A program made the translations under genes and the position numbers. A stretch of DNA of 52,274 nucleotides from an uncultured Bacilli bacterium (lineage in GTDB: Bacteria; Bacillota_I; Bacilli_A; RF39; UBA660), in NCBI GenBank assembly GCA_947601845.1, contig CANQGH010000004.1, forward strand, positions 1 to 52,274, given 5' to 3'. The number at the start of each line of letters is the position of its first letter. Position 1 is the stretch's first letter. The notes below the pieces were generated by a model. It worked only from the letters and a program-made list of their open reading frames with translations, did not search any database and had not been told where the DNA came from. Of the stretch, positions 45,396 to 52,274 are shown piece after piece.

Positions 45396-46568
45396 TTAGA
45401 ATTCCAATGTTTCAATATCTTCGCCTGCAGCGGCTGGTGTATTTGGTTTAGCCATAGAACTATCTGTCTCCACAGTAACCGTAGCAGGTTGAGTAACTGA
45501 AGGTGTAGAAGTTATTGGTTGGGTTGCAGGTAATACATTTGGTGTTGCAGAAGGTATATTTACAACTGGTTCTACACTAGGATTAACATTTAAAATTGAA
45601 GGCATTGGTTGTGGTGAAACTGGCTCTGGTTGAGATGGCATTGGTGTTTGAACAGGGTTTGTAACAGTATTTGTTGTAACATTTGGAGTAGTATCAACAG
45701 GATGTGGAATACCATATGCCTCATGACTAACAGTTGGAATGGTAGTTGTATTTTCTAATGGATTAGCGCCACCATATACAACTGGTTTTACCGTTTCAAC
45801 AGGTGGTTGTTTGGCGATTGTATTAGCTGGGTCAACGCCACCATATATTAATGGTTTAGATTCATTTTCAAATGGATTAGATGTTATATTAGCGTTAGCA
45901 TTATCAACAGTTGTCACTGCTGGTTGAGTAGATATTTCTACTGGAGCTGCTTTAGACATCGAAGATGTAAAATCAACCGTATTAGGTATAACTGACTCTG
46001 GACTGCTTGTTGTAACATCATTATTAACATTACTGCTAGGGTTTATTACATTATTAGTTGCTCCAAAATTTGGCATCAAGCTGTCACTAGGAGCGCTACT
46101 ATTATCTACAGGCCCTGTTGTCGGAGCAGTATTTATAGTAGGTATAGAAGGTGTTCCAAAAGGATTACTATTGCTAGGAGTAATCGTTGGTATACTGCTA
46201 TCTACACTATTAAAACTATTACTGTTGGCATTATTATCTGTAACACTACCTGCTAAATTATTAATTGGATTAATAACAGGGTTATTAGGCATATTAGCAT
46301 ATAGCCCCATTCCATTATTAAACTGAGTATTTTGTCCCATATCTGGTATAGCGGCATTAGCCATATTGTTATCTACCACAGGTTGATTTGTAGAATCATT
46401 ATTAACATTGCTAACCTCTGGATTAGCTTTTTTCCCTTTTTTATTTGAAACAATAAAAACAATTAACGCTATTAATAAAACAACTACTCCACCAGTTATC
46501 AACATTCCTGGCAAAGTCGTAAACCAATCTAAATCAAAACTCATGAAATCTGTAATATTCACACTCAT
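45396..46568 (-). CDS. Membrane-anchored protein with long Pro/Asn/Thr-rich tail
   Basis: A 390-residue protein. One N-terminal helix (about 20-43: LPGMLITGGVVVLLIALIVF) is followed by a short basic stretch (NKKGKKA), so the long tail is probably cytoplasmic. The tail is low complexity, rich in Asn, Pro, Thr, Ser and Val, with imperfect copies of a PLIYGGVDPANT / PVVYGGANPLENT unit. I do not recognise it. Charge and topology would suit a scaffold or division-associated protein. The start is the ATG after AAGGGAG; an earlier frame start adds 21 residues. Confidence 0.65.
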   Translation of the reverse strand: MSVNITDFMSFDLDWFTTLPGMLITGGVVVLLIALIVFIVSNKKGKKANPEVSNVNNDSTNQPVVDNNMANAAIPDMGQNTQFNNGMGLYANMPNNPVINPINNLAGSVTDNNANSNSFNSVDSSIPTITPSNSNPFGTPSIPTINTAPTTGPVDNSSAPSDSLMPNFGATNNVINPSSNVNNDVTTSSPESVIPNTVDFTSSMSKAAPVEISTQPAVTTVDNANANITSNPFENESKPLIYGGVDPANTIAKQPPVETVKPVVYGGANPLENTTTIPTVSHEAYGIPHPVDTTPNVTTNTVTNPVQTPMPSQPEPVSPQPMPSILNVNPSVEPVVNIPSATPNVLPATQPITSTPSVTQPATVTVETDSSMAKPNTPAAAGEDIETLEF

Positions 46569-46636
46569 AAATTCATCTCCCTTTACTATCCTATAACAAT
46601 GATACCAAAAATAGACATTAATTGCAAACACTTTTT

Positions 46637-47320
46637 TTAGTTGTCACTATTTTTACAGTAATCGAATTGACACCATATTCCTATTTTTTCTGGCATTTTT
46701 GAAAAACATACCTCAGTTTTACTAATTGGATGTAAAAAAGAAATACTATAGGCGTGCAATGCTATTTGGTTCGAATCCCTTTTACCATAGCGTTGATCTC
46801 CATATAAGCTATGACCATGATGAGCAAATTGCACTCTTATTTGATGATGTCTTCCAGTTTCCAAAGCTATATCTACTAAAGCTAAATTCAACTTTTTATT
46901 TCGCTCTAATACAGTATACATAAGTTTACAATATTTGCCATTTTTCTTGTCAACTACACGGCTTGAATAATCATCATCTTTAACTAAATAATCAACAAAT
47001 TCTCCACTATCATCTATATCAATTCCATTAACTACTGCCAAATACCTTTTCTTAAATACATGCGTTCTTATCTGATCAGATAATCTGCTAGCAGCCTTAC
47101 TACTTTTAGCAAATACCATAACACCACTAACCGGCCTATCCAATCTATGAACAAGACCCAAATAAACATTCCCTTTCTTATCATATTTTTTCTTAATATA
47201 TTCCTTAATCATCGATAACATATCATTATCGCCAGTAATATCTCCCTGACTCAAAACATTACTTGGTTTAACTACTACAATAATGTGATTATCCTCATAT
47301 AAAATTTCCAATTTATTCAT
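46637..47320 (-). CDS. RluA-family rRNA pseudouridine synthase
   Basis: Converts specific uridines to pseudouridine in rRNA or tRNA. The 227-residue protein starts directly with the catalytic domain (no S4 domain): LGLVHRLDRPVSGVMVFAKS holds the catalytic Asp (near residue 57), and TGRHHQIRVQFAHHG the second conserved motif. The target is not predictable. Its ATG lies inside the last codons of the methyltransferase gene, so the two rRNA-modifying genes are translationally coupled. Confidence 0.87.
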   Translation of the reverse strand: MNKLEILYEDNHIIVVVKPSNVLSQGDITGDNDMLSMIKEYIKKKYDKKGNVYLGLVHRLDRPVSGVMVFAKSSKAASRLSDQIRTHVFKKRYLAVVNGIDIDDSGEFVDYLVKDDDYSSRVVDKKNGKYCKLMYTVLERNKKLNLALVDIALETGRHHQIRVQFAHHGHSLYGDQRYGKRDSNQIALHAYSISFLHPISKTEVCFSKMPEKIGIWCQFDYCKNSDN

Positions 47321-48182
47321 CACCCTCATACCTACTACAAATACCACATGGCAAGACTAAATCATTATCCTTAATAGGAAGTCCAATTTCATCAGAATAA
47401 ATTTTCCCAGCAAACTTTTTCCCAATTGTTAATCTTAAGACATTGGTAAAAACCTCACTTGAAAGTCCTGTTGTGTAACTATTGATAATAAAAAATAATG
47501 GCTTATCACTTAAAAGTTCTATGCATAATTCTACTAATGGGAATAAATCACTCTCTATGTTCCAAACCTCACCATTAGCACCCCTTCCATATGATGGAGG
47601 ATCCATAACAATAGCATCATATTTATTGCCACGTCTAATTTCCCTTTTAACAAACTTTACAACATCATCTACAATATATCGAACACTTTGGTCTTCCAAA
47701 CCAGACAAACTAACATTCTCCTTTGCCCAATCAACCATGCCACGTGAAGAATCAACATGTACGACACTAGCACCAGCTGCTAAACACGCTACAGTAGCAC
47801 CGCCAGTATAGGCAAACAAATTAAGAACTTTTATTTTCCTGTTACTTTTTGTTATTTTCTCCATCATAAAATCCCAATTAATTGCTTGCTCAGGAAAAAG
47901 TCCAGTATGTTTGAAACCCATTTGCTTGATATTAAACTTTAAATTTTTATAACTAACTATCCATCTAGATGGCGTCTTTTGTAAATTTTCCCAATAACCT
48001 CCCCCCTTATTACTCCTAATATAATGGGCATGTATATTATCATACTTTTCCATTAAATTGCCATTATCCCAAATAATTTGCGGATCTGGTCTTAACAAAA
48101 TAATATTTCCCCATCTTTCCAATTTTTCTCCACAAGAAGCATCTATTATTTCATAATCTTTCCACATAGTAGCTAACTTCAT
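47313..48182 (-). CDS. Class I SAM-dependent rRNA methyltransferase (RlmI/K-like, no PUA)
   Basis: A 289-residue methyltransferase. The SAM-binding motif I is VLNLFAYTGGATVACLAAG (near residue 120), motif II VVHVDSSRGMV, and the catalytic motif IV MDPPSYGRGANG (near 198), which is typical of RlmI/RlmK-type 23S rRNA cytosine or guanine methyltransferases. The N-terminal PUA domain of RlmI is missing. The start is the ATG after AGGTGAT. It is coupled to the pseudouridine synthase gene. Confidence 0.82.
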   Translation of the reverse strand: MKLATMWKDYEIIDASCGEKLERWGNIILLRPDPQIIWDNGNLMEKYDNIHAHYIRSNKGGGYWENLQKTPSRWIVSYKNLKFNIKQMGFKHTGLFPEQAINWDFMMEKITKSNRKIKVLNLFAYTGGATVACLAAGASVVHVDSSRGMVDWAKENVSLSGLEDQSVRYIVDDVVKFVKREIRRGNKYDAIVMDPPSYGRGANGEVWNIESDLFPLVELCIELLSDKPLFFIINSYTTGLSSEVFTNVLRLTIGKKFAGKIYSDEIGLPIKDNDLVLPCGICSRYEGDE

Positions 48183-48224
48183 AAAAATCACCTAAAACAA
48201 TTATAAAATAAAAGTAGAAAAAAA

Positions 48225-48248
48225 GAAACTTTAATCAAAAAAGTTCCC
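48225..48248 (-). terminator. Terminator of the pfl operon
   Basis: GGAACTT/AAGTTTC stem followed on the minus strand by TTTTTTTC, just after the pflA stop codon. Confidence 0.6.
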
Positions 48249-48949
48249 TATAGATTAATGAATTTTTGAAACAACTCTTCACATTTACCCTTATCCATTT
48301 CTTCCTTATCTAAATATTGATTAGGAATATTTAATGCCTCATATTTTTCACTACCTAATTTATGATATGGTAAAAATTCAATTTTTTCAATGTTATGAAT
48401 TTTTTTAATGTAATCTTTTAACTTGATTAAATATTCATCACTATCAGTTATTCCTGGTACAATTACCTGGCGAACCCAAAACTTTTTTTGCATTTTATTG
48501 GCCACTTCAATGAACTTTTCAGATTCTATAATATTACCACCAGTTAATTCGTGATATCCCGTGGCATCAGCATGTTTGACATCAAAAATAATTAAATCAA
48601 TATACTTTAAAATGTCCTCATATCGACCAATTCCACATCCCGCGGTATCTAAAGCTATATGAATATTGTCTTTTTTTAATAATTTACAACAAGAAATTAG
48701 AAATTCAGGTTGTAGTAATGGTTCACCACCGGAAAAAGTCACTCCCCCATTTTGAATATAACCTTTAAATCTTCTAATTTTATTTATTAATTCGCTGCTA
48801 GTAATATTGTCTTCGCACTTATGCCACATCTCTGGGTTATGACAATACTTACATCGCAATTTACAACCATTCATAAATACAACGACTCTAATGCCTGGTC
48901 CATCATATAAACCTAAGCTTTCAATAGAATCAATACTTCCCTTTACCAT
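48248..48949 (-). CDS. pflA: Pyruvate formate-lyase activating enzyme
   Basis: Radical SAM enzyme that installs the glycyl radical on PflB. The 233-residue protein has the cluster-binding CKLRCKYCHNPEMW (near residue 24: C-x3-C-x2-C), and GGVTFSGGEPLLQ (near 70). Its ATG follows the pflB stop by one base, and its AAGGAGA ribosome binding site is formed by the last two Arg codons of pflB. This fixes operon coupling. Confidence 0.96.
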   Translation of the reverse strand: MVKGSIDSIESLGLYDGPGIRVVVFMNGCKLRCKYCHNPEMWHKCEDNITSSELINKIRRFKGYIQNGGVTFSGGEPLLQPEFLISCCKLLKKDNIHIALDTAGCGIGRYEDILKYIDLIIFDVKHADATGYHELTGGNIIESEKFIEVANKMQKKFWVRQVIVPGITDSDEYLIKLKDYIKKIHNIEKIEFLPYHKLGSEKYEALNIPNQYLDKEEMDKGKCEELFQKFINL

Positions 48950-48950
48950 A

Positions 48951-51179
48951 TTATCTCCTTGCATGGAAGGTTCTGCTAATGACCTCTTGTTGTTGCTTCT
49001 TTGTTAATCTATTAAATCTTACTGCATAGCCAGACACTCTTATCGTAAGTAATGGATATTTATCAGGGTGTTCCATCGCATCGATTAAAGTTTCCCTTGT
49101 TAGCACATTGACATTTAAATGGTGCGCTCCTTGTCCAAAATAACCATCTAATATTTCTACTAAATTGTCAACCCTTGATTTTTCATCGTTACCTAAAGCA
49201 TCTGGAATAATAGAGAAAGTATTAGAAATGCCATCTCGACAACAATTGGTATAATCAAGTTTAGCCACGGAATTAAGAGAAGCTAAAGCACCATTTGTGT
49301 CACGCTCATGCATTGGGTTAGCGCCTGGTGCAAAAGGCATACCGCCCTTACGACCATCTGGAGTAGATCCAGTTTTTTCACCATATACAACATTAGATGT
49401 AATTGTTAAAACAGATAGGGTATGTTTAGCTCCTCTATACAATTTGTGACGGCATAATTCACTATAGAATTTTTCTAGTAAACTAGTGGCAATTTTATCA
49501 ACTCTGTCATCATCATTGCCATATTTAGGGTAATCTCCCTCTATTTCAAAATCAACACTAATTCCTTGCTCGTTACGAATAGGTTTTACTTTTGCATATT
49601 TTATGGCCGATAGAGAATCAGCTACAACACTTAAACCCGCTACACCAAAGGCCATTAACCTTTCAACCTTAGTATTATGTAGGGCCATTTGTCCGCGTTC
49701 ATAGGCATATTTATCATGCATATAGTGAATTATATTCATCGTATCAACATACAGGCTTGCAACATCCTCTAATACCTTATAATATACCTTTAATACTTTG
49801 TCATAGTCCAATACTTCATCAGTCATTATATCATAGCCATCAAGAACTTTAATGCCTTTCATTTCATCTATTCCACCATTTATAGCATATAATAGTGCTT
49901 TGGCTAAATTACAACGAGCGCCAAAATATTGCATTTGATACCCTACTCTCATGGCCGAAACACAACAAGCAATAGCATAATCATCACCATATATTGGTCG
50001 CATTATATCATCATTTTCATATTGAATAGAATCCGTTTGAATAGAAATCTTGGCACAATACTTCTTAAAGTTTTCTGGTAACTCATTACTCCAAAGAATC
50101 GTTAAATTTGGTTCTGGGGCTGGTCCTAAATTAATTAATGTATGTAAAATACGATAAGAGTTTTTGGTAACTAATGGGCGACCATCTAGTCCCACTCCTC
50201 CAATAGATTCGGTTACCCAAGTTGGATCTCCTGAGAATAATTCATCATACTCAGGGGTTCTTAAATGTCTAGCCATTCGAAGTTTAATAACATATTGATC
50301 AATTAATTCTTGAGCTTCTTTTTCCGTTAAAAGTCCTCTTTTTAAATCACGTTCAATATAAATATCTAAAAAAGTTGATGTCCTACCAAGACTCATTGCA
50401 GCGCCATTATTTTCCTTTATAGCTGCTAAATATCCAAAATAAGTCCATTGTATTGCTTCTTTGGCTGTTTTAGCAGGGCGAGATATGTCATACCCATATT
50501 TTTGGGCCATTTGTTTTATATCTTCTAAAGCACGATATTGCTCAGCAACCTCTTCCCTTAATCTAATTAAATCTTCGGTCATTTTTCCAGTTAGATTATC
50601 ATGATCTTTTTGCTTTTCTTCCTTTAAATAATCAATTCCATAAAGAGCTACTCGACGGTAATCACCAATTATTCTACCTCTACCATATGCATCTGGTAAT
50701 CCAGTCAAAAGTCCAACGGTTCTAGCTTTACGCATATCCTTTGTATAAACATCAAATACACCTTGATTGTGAGTTTTTCTAAATTCATTAAAGAATTTGT
50801 CGATAATAGGATTTAACTCATAATGATATGCCCCTAGTGAATTATACACCATTCTTATTCCACCGTAAGGGTTTACTATTCTTTTTAACGGTTTGTCTGT
50901 TTGTAAGCCAACAATAACTTCATTAGCTTTGTCAATGTAACCAGCATCATATATGTTAATGCCAGAAACATGTTCTGTATCTATATCTAAAACACCTTTC
51001 TTTAGCTCCTTTTTTAATAGCTTAGAACATTTGGTCCATACTTTGTTCGTTTTTTTGGAAATCGGTTGTAAAAAAGATTCATCCCCATCATACAAAGTAT
51101 AATTTTTTTGAATGAAATCTCTTACATCTATTGAATTACACCAATTGCCCTGAATAAAACCTTCCCATTCTTCTTTCAT
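48951..51179 (-). CDS. pflB: Formate C-acetyltransferase (pyruvate formate-lyase)
   Basis: Splits pyruvate with CoA into acetyl-CoA and formate under anaerobic conditions, indicating fermentative metabolism. The 742-residue protein has the catalytic Cys pair in [11 protein letters not shown] (near residue 405) and the glycyl-radical motif [13 protein letters not shown] (near 720). The start is the ATG after GAGGTG, three codons inside the longest frame. PflB is oxygen sensitive, so the host is probably an anaerobe or facultative. No adhE or formate transporter is in the window. Confidence 0.97.
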   Translation of the reverse strand: MKEEWEGFIQGNWCNSIDVRDFIQKNYTLYDGDESFLQPISKKTNKVWTKCSKLLKKELKKGVLDIDTEHVSGINIYDAGYIDKANEVIVGLQTDKPLKRIVNPYGGIRMVYNSLGAYHYELNPIIDKFFNEFRKTHNQGVFDVYTKDMRKARTVGLLTGLPDAYGRGRIIGDYRRVALYGIDYLKEEKQKDHDNLTGKMTEDLIRLREEVAEQYRALEDIKQMAQKYGYDISRPAKTAKEAIQWTYFGYLAAIKENNGAAMSLGRTSTFLDIYIERDLKRGLLTEKEAQELIDQYVIKLRMARHLRTPEYDELFSGDPTWVTESIGGVGLDGRPLVTKNSYRILHTLINLGPAPEPNLTILWSNELPENFKKYCAKISIQTDSIQYENDDIMRPIYGDDYAIACCVSAMRVGYQMQYFGARCNLAKALLYAINGGIDEMKGIKVLDGYDIMTDEVLDYDKVLKVYYKVLEDVASLYVDTMNIIHYMHDKYAYERGQMALHNTKVERLMAFGVAGLSVVADSLSAIKYAKVKPIRNEQGISVDFEIEGDYPKYGNDDDRVDKIATSLLEKFYSELCRHKLYRGAKHTLSVLTITSNVVYGEKTGSTPDGRKGGMPFAPGANPMHERDTNGALASLNSVAKLDYTNCCRDGISNTFSIIPDALGNDEKSRVDNLVEILDGYFGQGAHHLNVNVLTRETLIDAMEHPDKYPLLTIRVSGYAVRFNRLTKKQQQEVISRTFHARR

Positions 51180-51249
51180 TTTTATCACACCTCACACTAC
51201 CATAACATATATTTTTATTATATCATAACTTCGCAAAGAACACTCAAAG

Positions 51250-51277
51250 TTGACATATAAAATATAATATTTGACAT
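51250..51277. promoter_or_regulatory. Direct repeat of TTGACAT upstream of pflB
   Basis: TTGACAT occurs at 51250-51256 and again at 51271-51277, 21 bases (two helical turns) apart, in the region between pflB and the nuclease gene. Such spacing suits a dimeric regulator; LytTR proteins bind repeats with this period. No correctly spaced -10 was found, so an operator is more likely than two promoters. Confidence 0.3.
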
Positions 51278-51375
51278 TTTTTTATTTTCTTCGTTTCTAT
51301 TAGGAAATGACATAACAAAAAGATAATAATTAATTATGAAAGGATATAGTAGTCTTCTAAGGCGAATTTAAATAT

Positions 51376-52119
51376 ATGAACACGGATACAGATATTGCAA
51401 AATTAAAAAAAGAATTTGAAAGAATAAAACAAAAGGGTTGGGTAAAAAGTATTGGTGGCGGTAACAACGCAATTGGCGATACATTAGAATATTTGTTAGG
51501 AATTCCTAGGAACGAATTGGAAATACCAGATTACAATTCTATCGAGATTAAATCTAAAAATTTATATAGTAAGGAGTATATAACATTATTTAGTTGTGCA
51601 CCGGAAGGACCACACGTAAAAGAGATTGAAAGGATAAGAAATCTATATGGGTATAAATGTAGAGATTTACCAAAATGTAAAGTATTAAATAATTCAATAT
51701 TTGCAAACTGTAAAACAAAAATTGGGCTACAGTATTACTTTGAATTGAAAATTGATAGGGAAAATCAAAAGTTATTGCTATATGTGTTTGATATAAATGG
51801 TAAATTGATTGAAAAAGACATTTATTGGACATTGGATACTATTAAAGAAAAACTGTATAGAAAGTTAACGACTTTAGCCTTTTTTAAGGCATTAAAAAAG
51901 AAGTATAATGGTGTAGAATATTTCAAATATTATAAACTGGAGTTATATTCACTAAAAGATTTTGAAACCTTTATTGATTTAATGGAAAAAGGACTTATCA
52001 GAGTATCATTCAAGATAAATGTTTTTAAAAGTGGAAAAAGAAAAGGACAAATACACGATCATGGTACTGGATTCCAAATTAGTGAGAAAAAACTTTTGGA
52101 ACTTTATAATGAGATTTAA
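51376..52119 (+). CDS. MvaI/BcnI-family restriction endonuclease-like protein
   Basis: A 247-residue protein. Near residues 27-60 it has GGNNAIGDTLEYLLGIPRN followed by PDYNSIEIKSKN, the E...D...E-x-K layout of the MvaI/BcnI nucleases, which resemble MutH. The catalytic Asp and E-I-K are present. The C-terminal part (KINVFKSGKRKGQ, HDHGTGFQIS) also fits this family. These enzymes cut CC(W/S)GG-type sites and usually have a companion methyltransferase; none is seen here, though it could lie outside the window. It sits next to tRNA-Pro, a common integration site. Confidence 0.75.
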   Translation: MNTDTDIAKLKKEFERIKQKGWVKSIGGGNNAIGDTLEYLLGIPRNELEIPDYNSIEIKSKNLYSKEYITLFSCAPEGPHVKEIERIRNLYGYKCRDLPKCKVLNNSIFANCKTKIGLQYYFELKIDRENQKLLLYVFDINGKLIEKDIYWTLDTIKEKLYRKLTTLAFFKALKKKYNGVEYFKYYKLELYSLKDFETFIDLMEKGLIRVSFKINVFKSGKRKGQIHDHGTGFQISEKKLLELYNEI

Positions 52120-52162
52120 TCGCGTTTGATTGTTAATAGGAATCAAAGGGTTGGTTTGGGAC

Positions 52163-52187
52163 AAAAAAAAGAACTGATTACAGTTCT
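52163..52187 (-). terminator. Terminator of tRNA-Pro
   Basis: AGAACTG/CAGTTCT stem (52170-52176 with 52181-52187) followed on the minus strand by eight Ts. Confidence 0.8.
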
Positions 52188-52198
52188 ATGATTCATAA

Positions 52199-52274
52199 TG
52201 GTCGGGAAAACAGGATTTGAACCTGCAACCCCTTGGTCCCAAACCAAGTGCTCTACCAAGTTGAGCCATTTCCC
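52199..52274 (-). tRNA. tRNA-Pro (UGG), cut by one base at the window edge
   Basis: A minus-strand cloverleaf with encoded CCA. The acceptor 3' arm TTTCCCG, the T-arm GGTTCAAATC and the anticodon loop TTTGGGA (anticodon UGG) are clear. The 5' arm reads GGGAAA at the edge; the first base, C1, which pairs with the terminal G, lies just outside the window. Confidence 0.95.

Noticed and set aside
51264-51269. TATAAT on the plus strand near TTGACA at 51250
   Set aside because: The spacer is only 8 bases, so it is not a promoter.

Overview
The window is AT-rich DNA from a low-GC Gram-positive, endospore-forming bacterium (Bacillota, most likely class Bacilli). The evidence is a set of sporulation genes with clear Bacillus-type signatures (sigG, gerE, gerM, spoIIIAH, spoVS, a spoVID/ysxE pair), T-box control of aminoacyl-tRNA synthetase genes, GGAGG-type ribosome binding sites, and gene neighbourhoods resembling B. 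subtilis (uppS-cdsA-rseP, valS near spoVID-ysxE). Many short secreted or pilin-like genes of the kind seen in uncultured gut Bacilli suggest a host-associated organism, but the genus cannot be named from sequence alone.

Layout. 1-1.75 kb is accessory: the end of an AbiE-type toxin-antitoxin pair (toxin cut by the window edge) and a decayed IS3-family element. 1.76-6.6 kb holds thymidylate kinase, an unusual double-domain ThyX, and a 944-residue protein made of ten tandem modules that each resemble sigma-70 region 4; this is the strongest candidate for an undescribed system. 6.7-12.7 kb is the valS region: T-box, HD hydrolase, valS, then a prepilin and the spore-coat pair ysxE/spoVID. 12.8-22.7 kb carries envelope and regulatory genes: a GT-C membrane glycosyltransferase, a SipW-type secreted protein, a glycolipid glycosyltransferase, sigG, a HipA-like kinase coupled to galE, and a DUF4143 ATPase. 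23.2-30.8 kb is core: a second T-box, an alarmone-hydrolase-like HD protein, serS, dnaB, rseP-cdsA-uppS, and a LytTR regulator. 31-38 kb has dxs, tRNA-Arg, gerM, gerE (apparently with an ATT start), a thioester adhesin, spoIIIAH, efp and rpmG. 37.9-43.8 kb has uvsE, a class B PBP, a DUF2624-like gene, nfo, two more prepilins and spoVS. 44-52.3 kb has plsC, a Pro/Asn/Thr-rich membrane protein, an RluA-type pseudouridine synthase and rRNA methyltransferase pair, the pflB-pflA operon, an MvaI/BcnI-like nuclease, and tRNA-Pro at the edge.

How the genes fit together. Both aminoacyl-tRNA synthetase operons have the order T-box, HD hydrolase, synthetase, so starvation for valine or serine would raise an HD enzyme and the synthetase together; the serS partner looks like a (p)ppGpp hydrolase. 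Sporulation genes are dispersed in small units rather than clustered. spoIIIAH sits directly after efp, where B. subtilis has the whole spoIIIA operon. Three prepilin genes are present but no pilus assembly gene is in the window. No CRISPR array, rRNA operon or prophage was seen.
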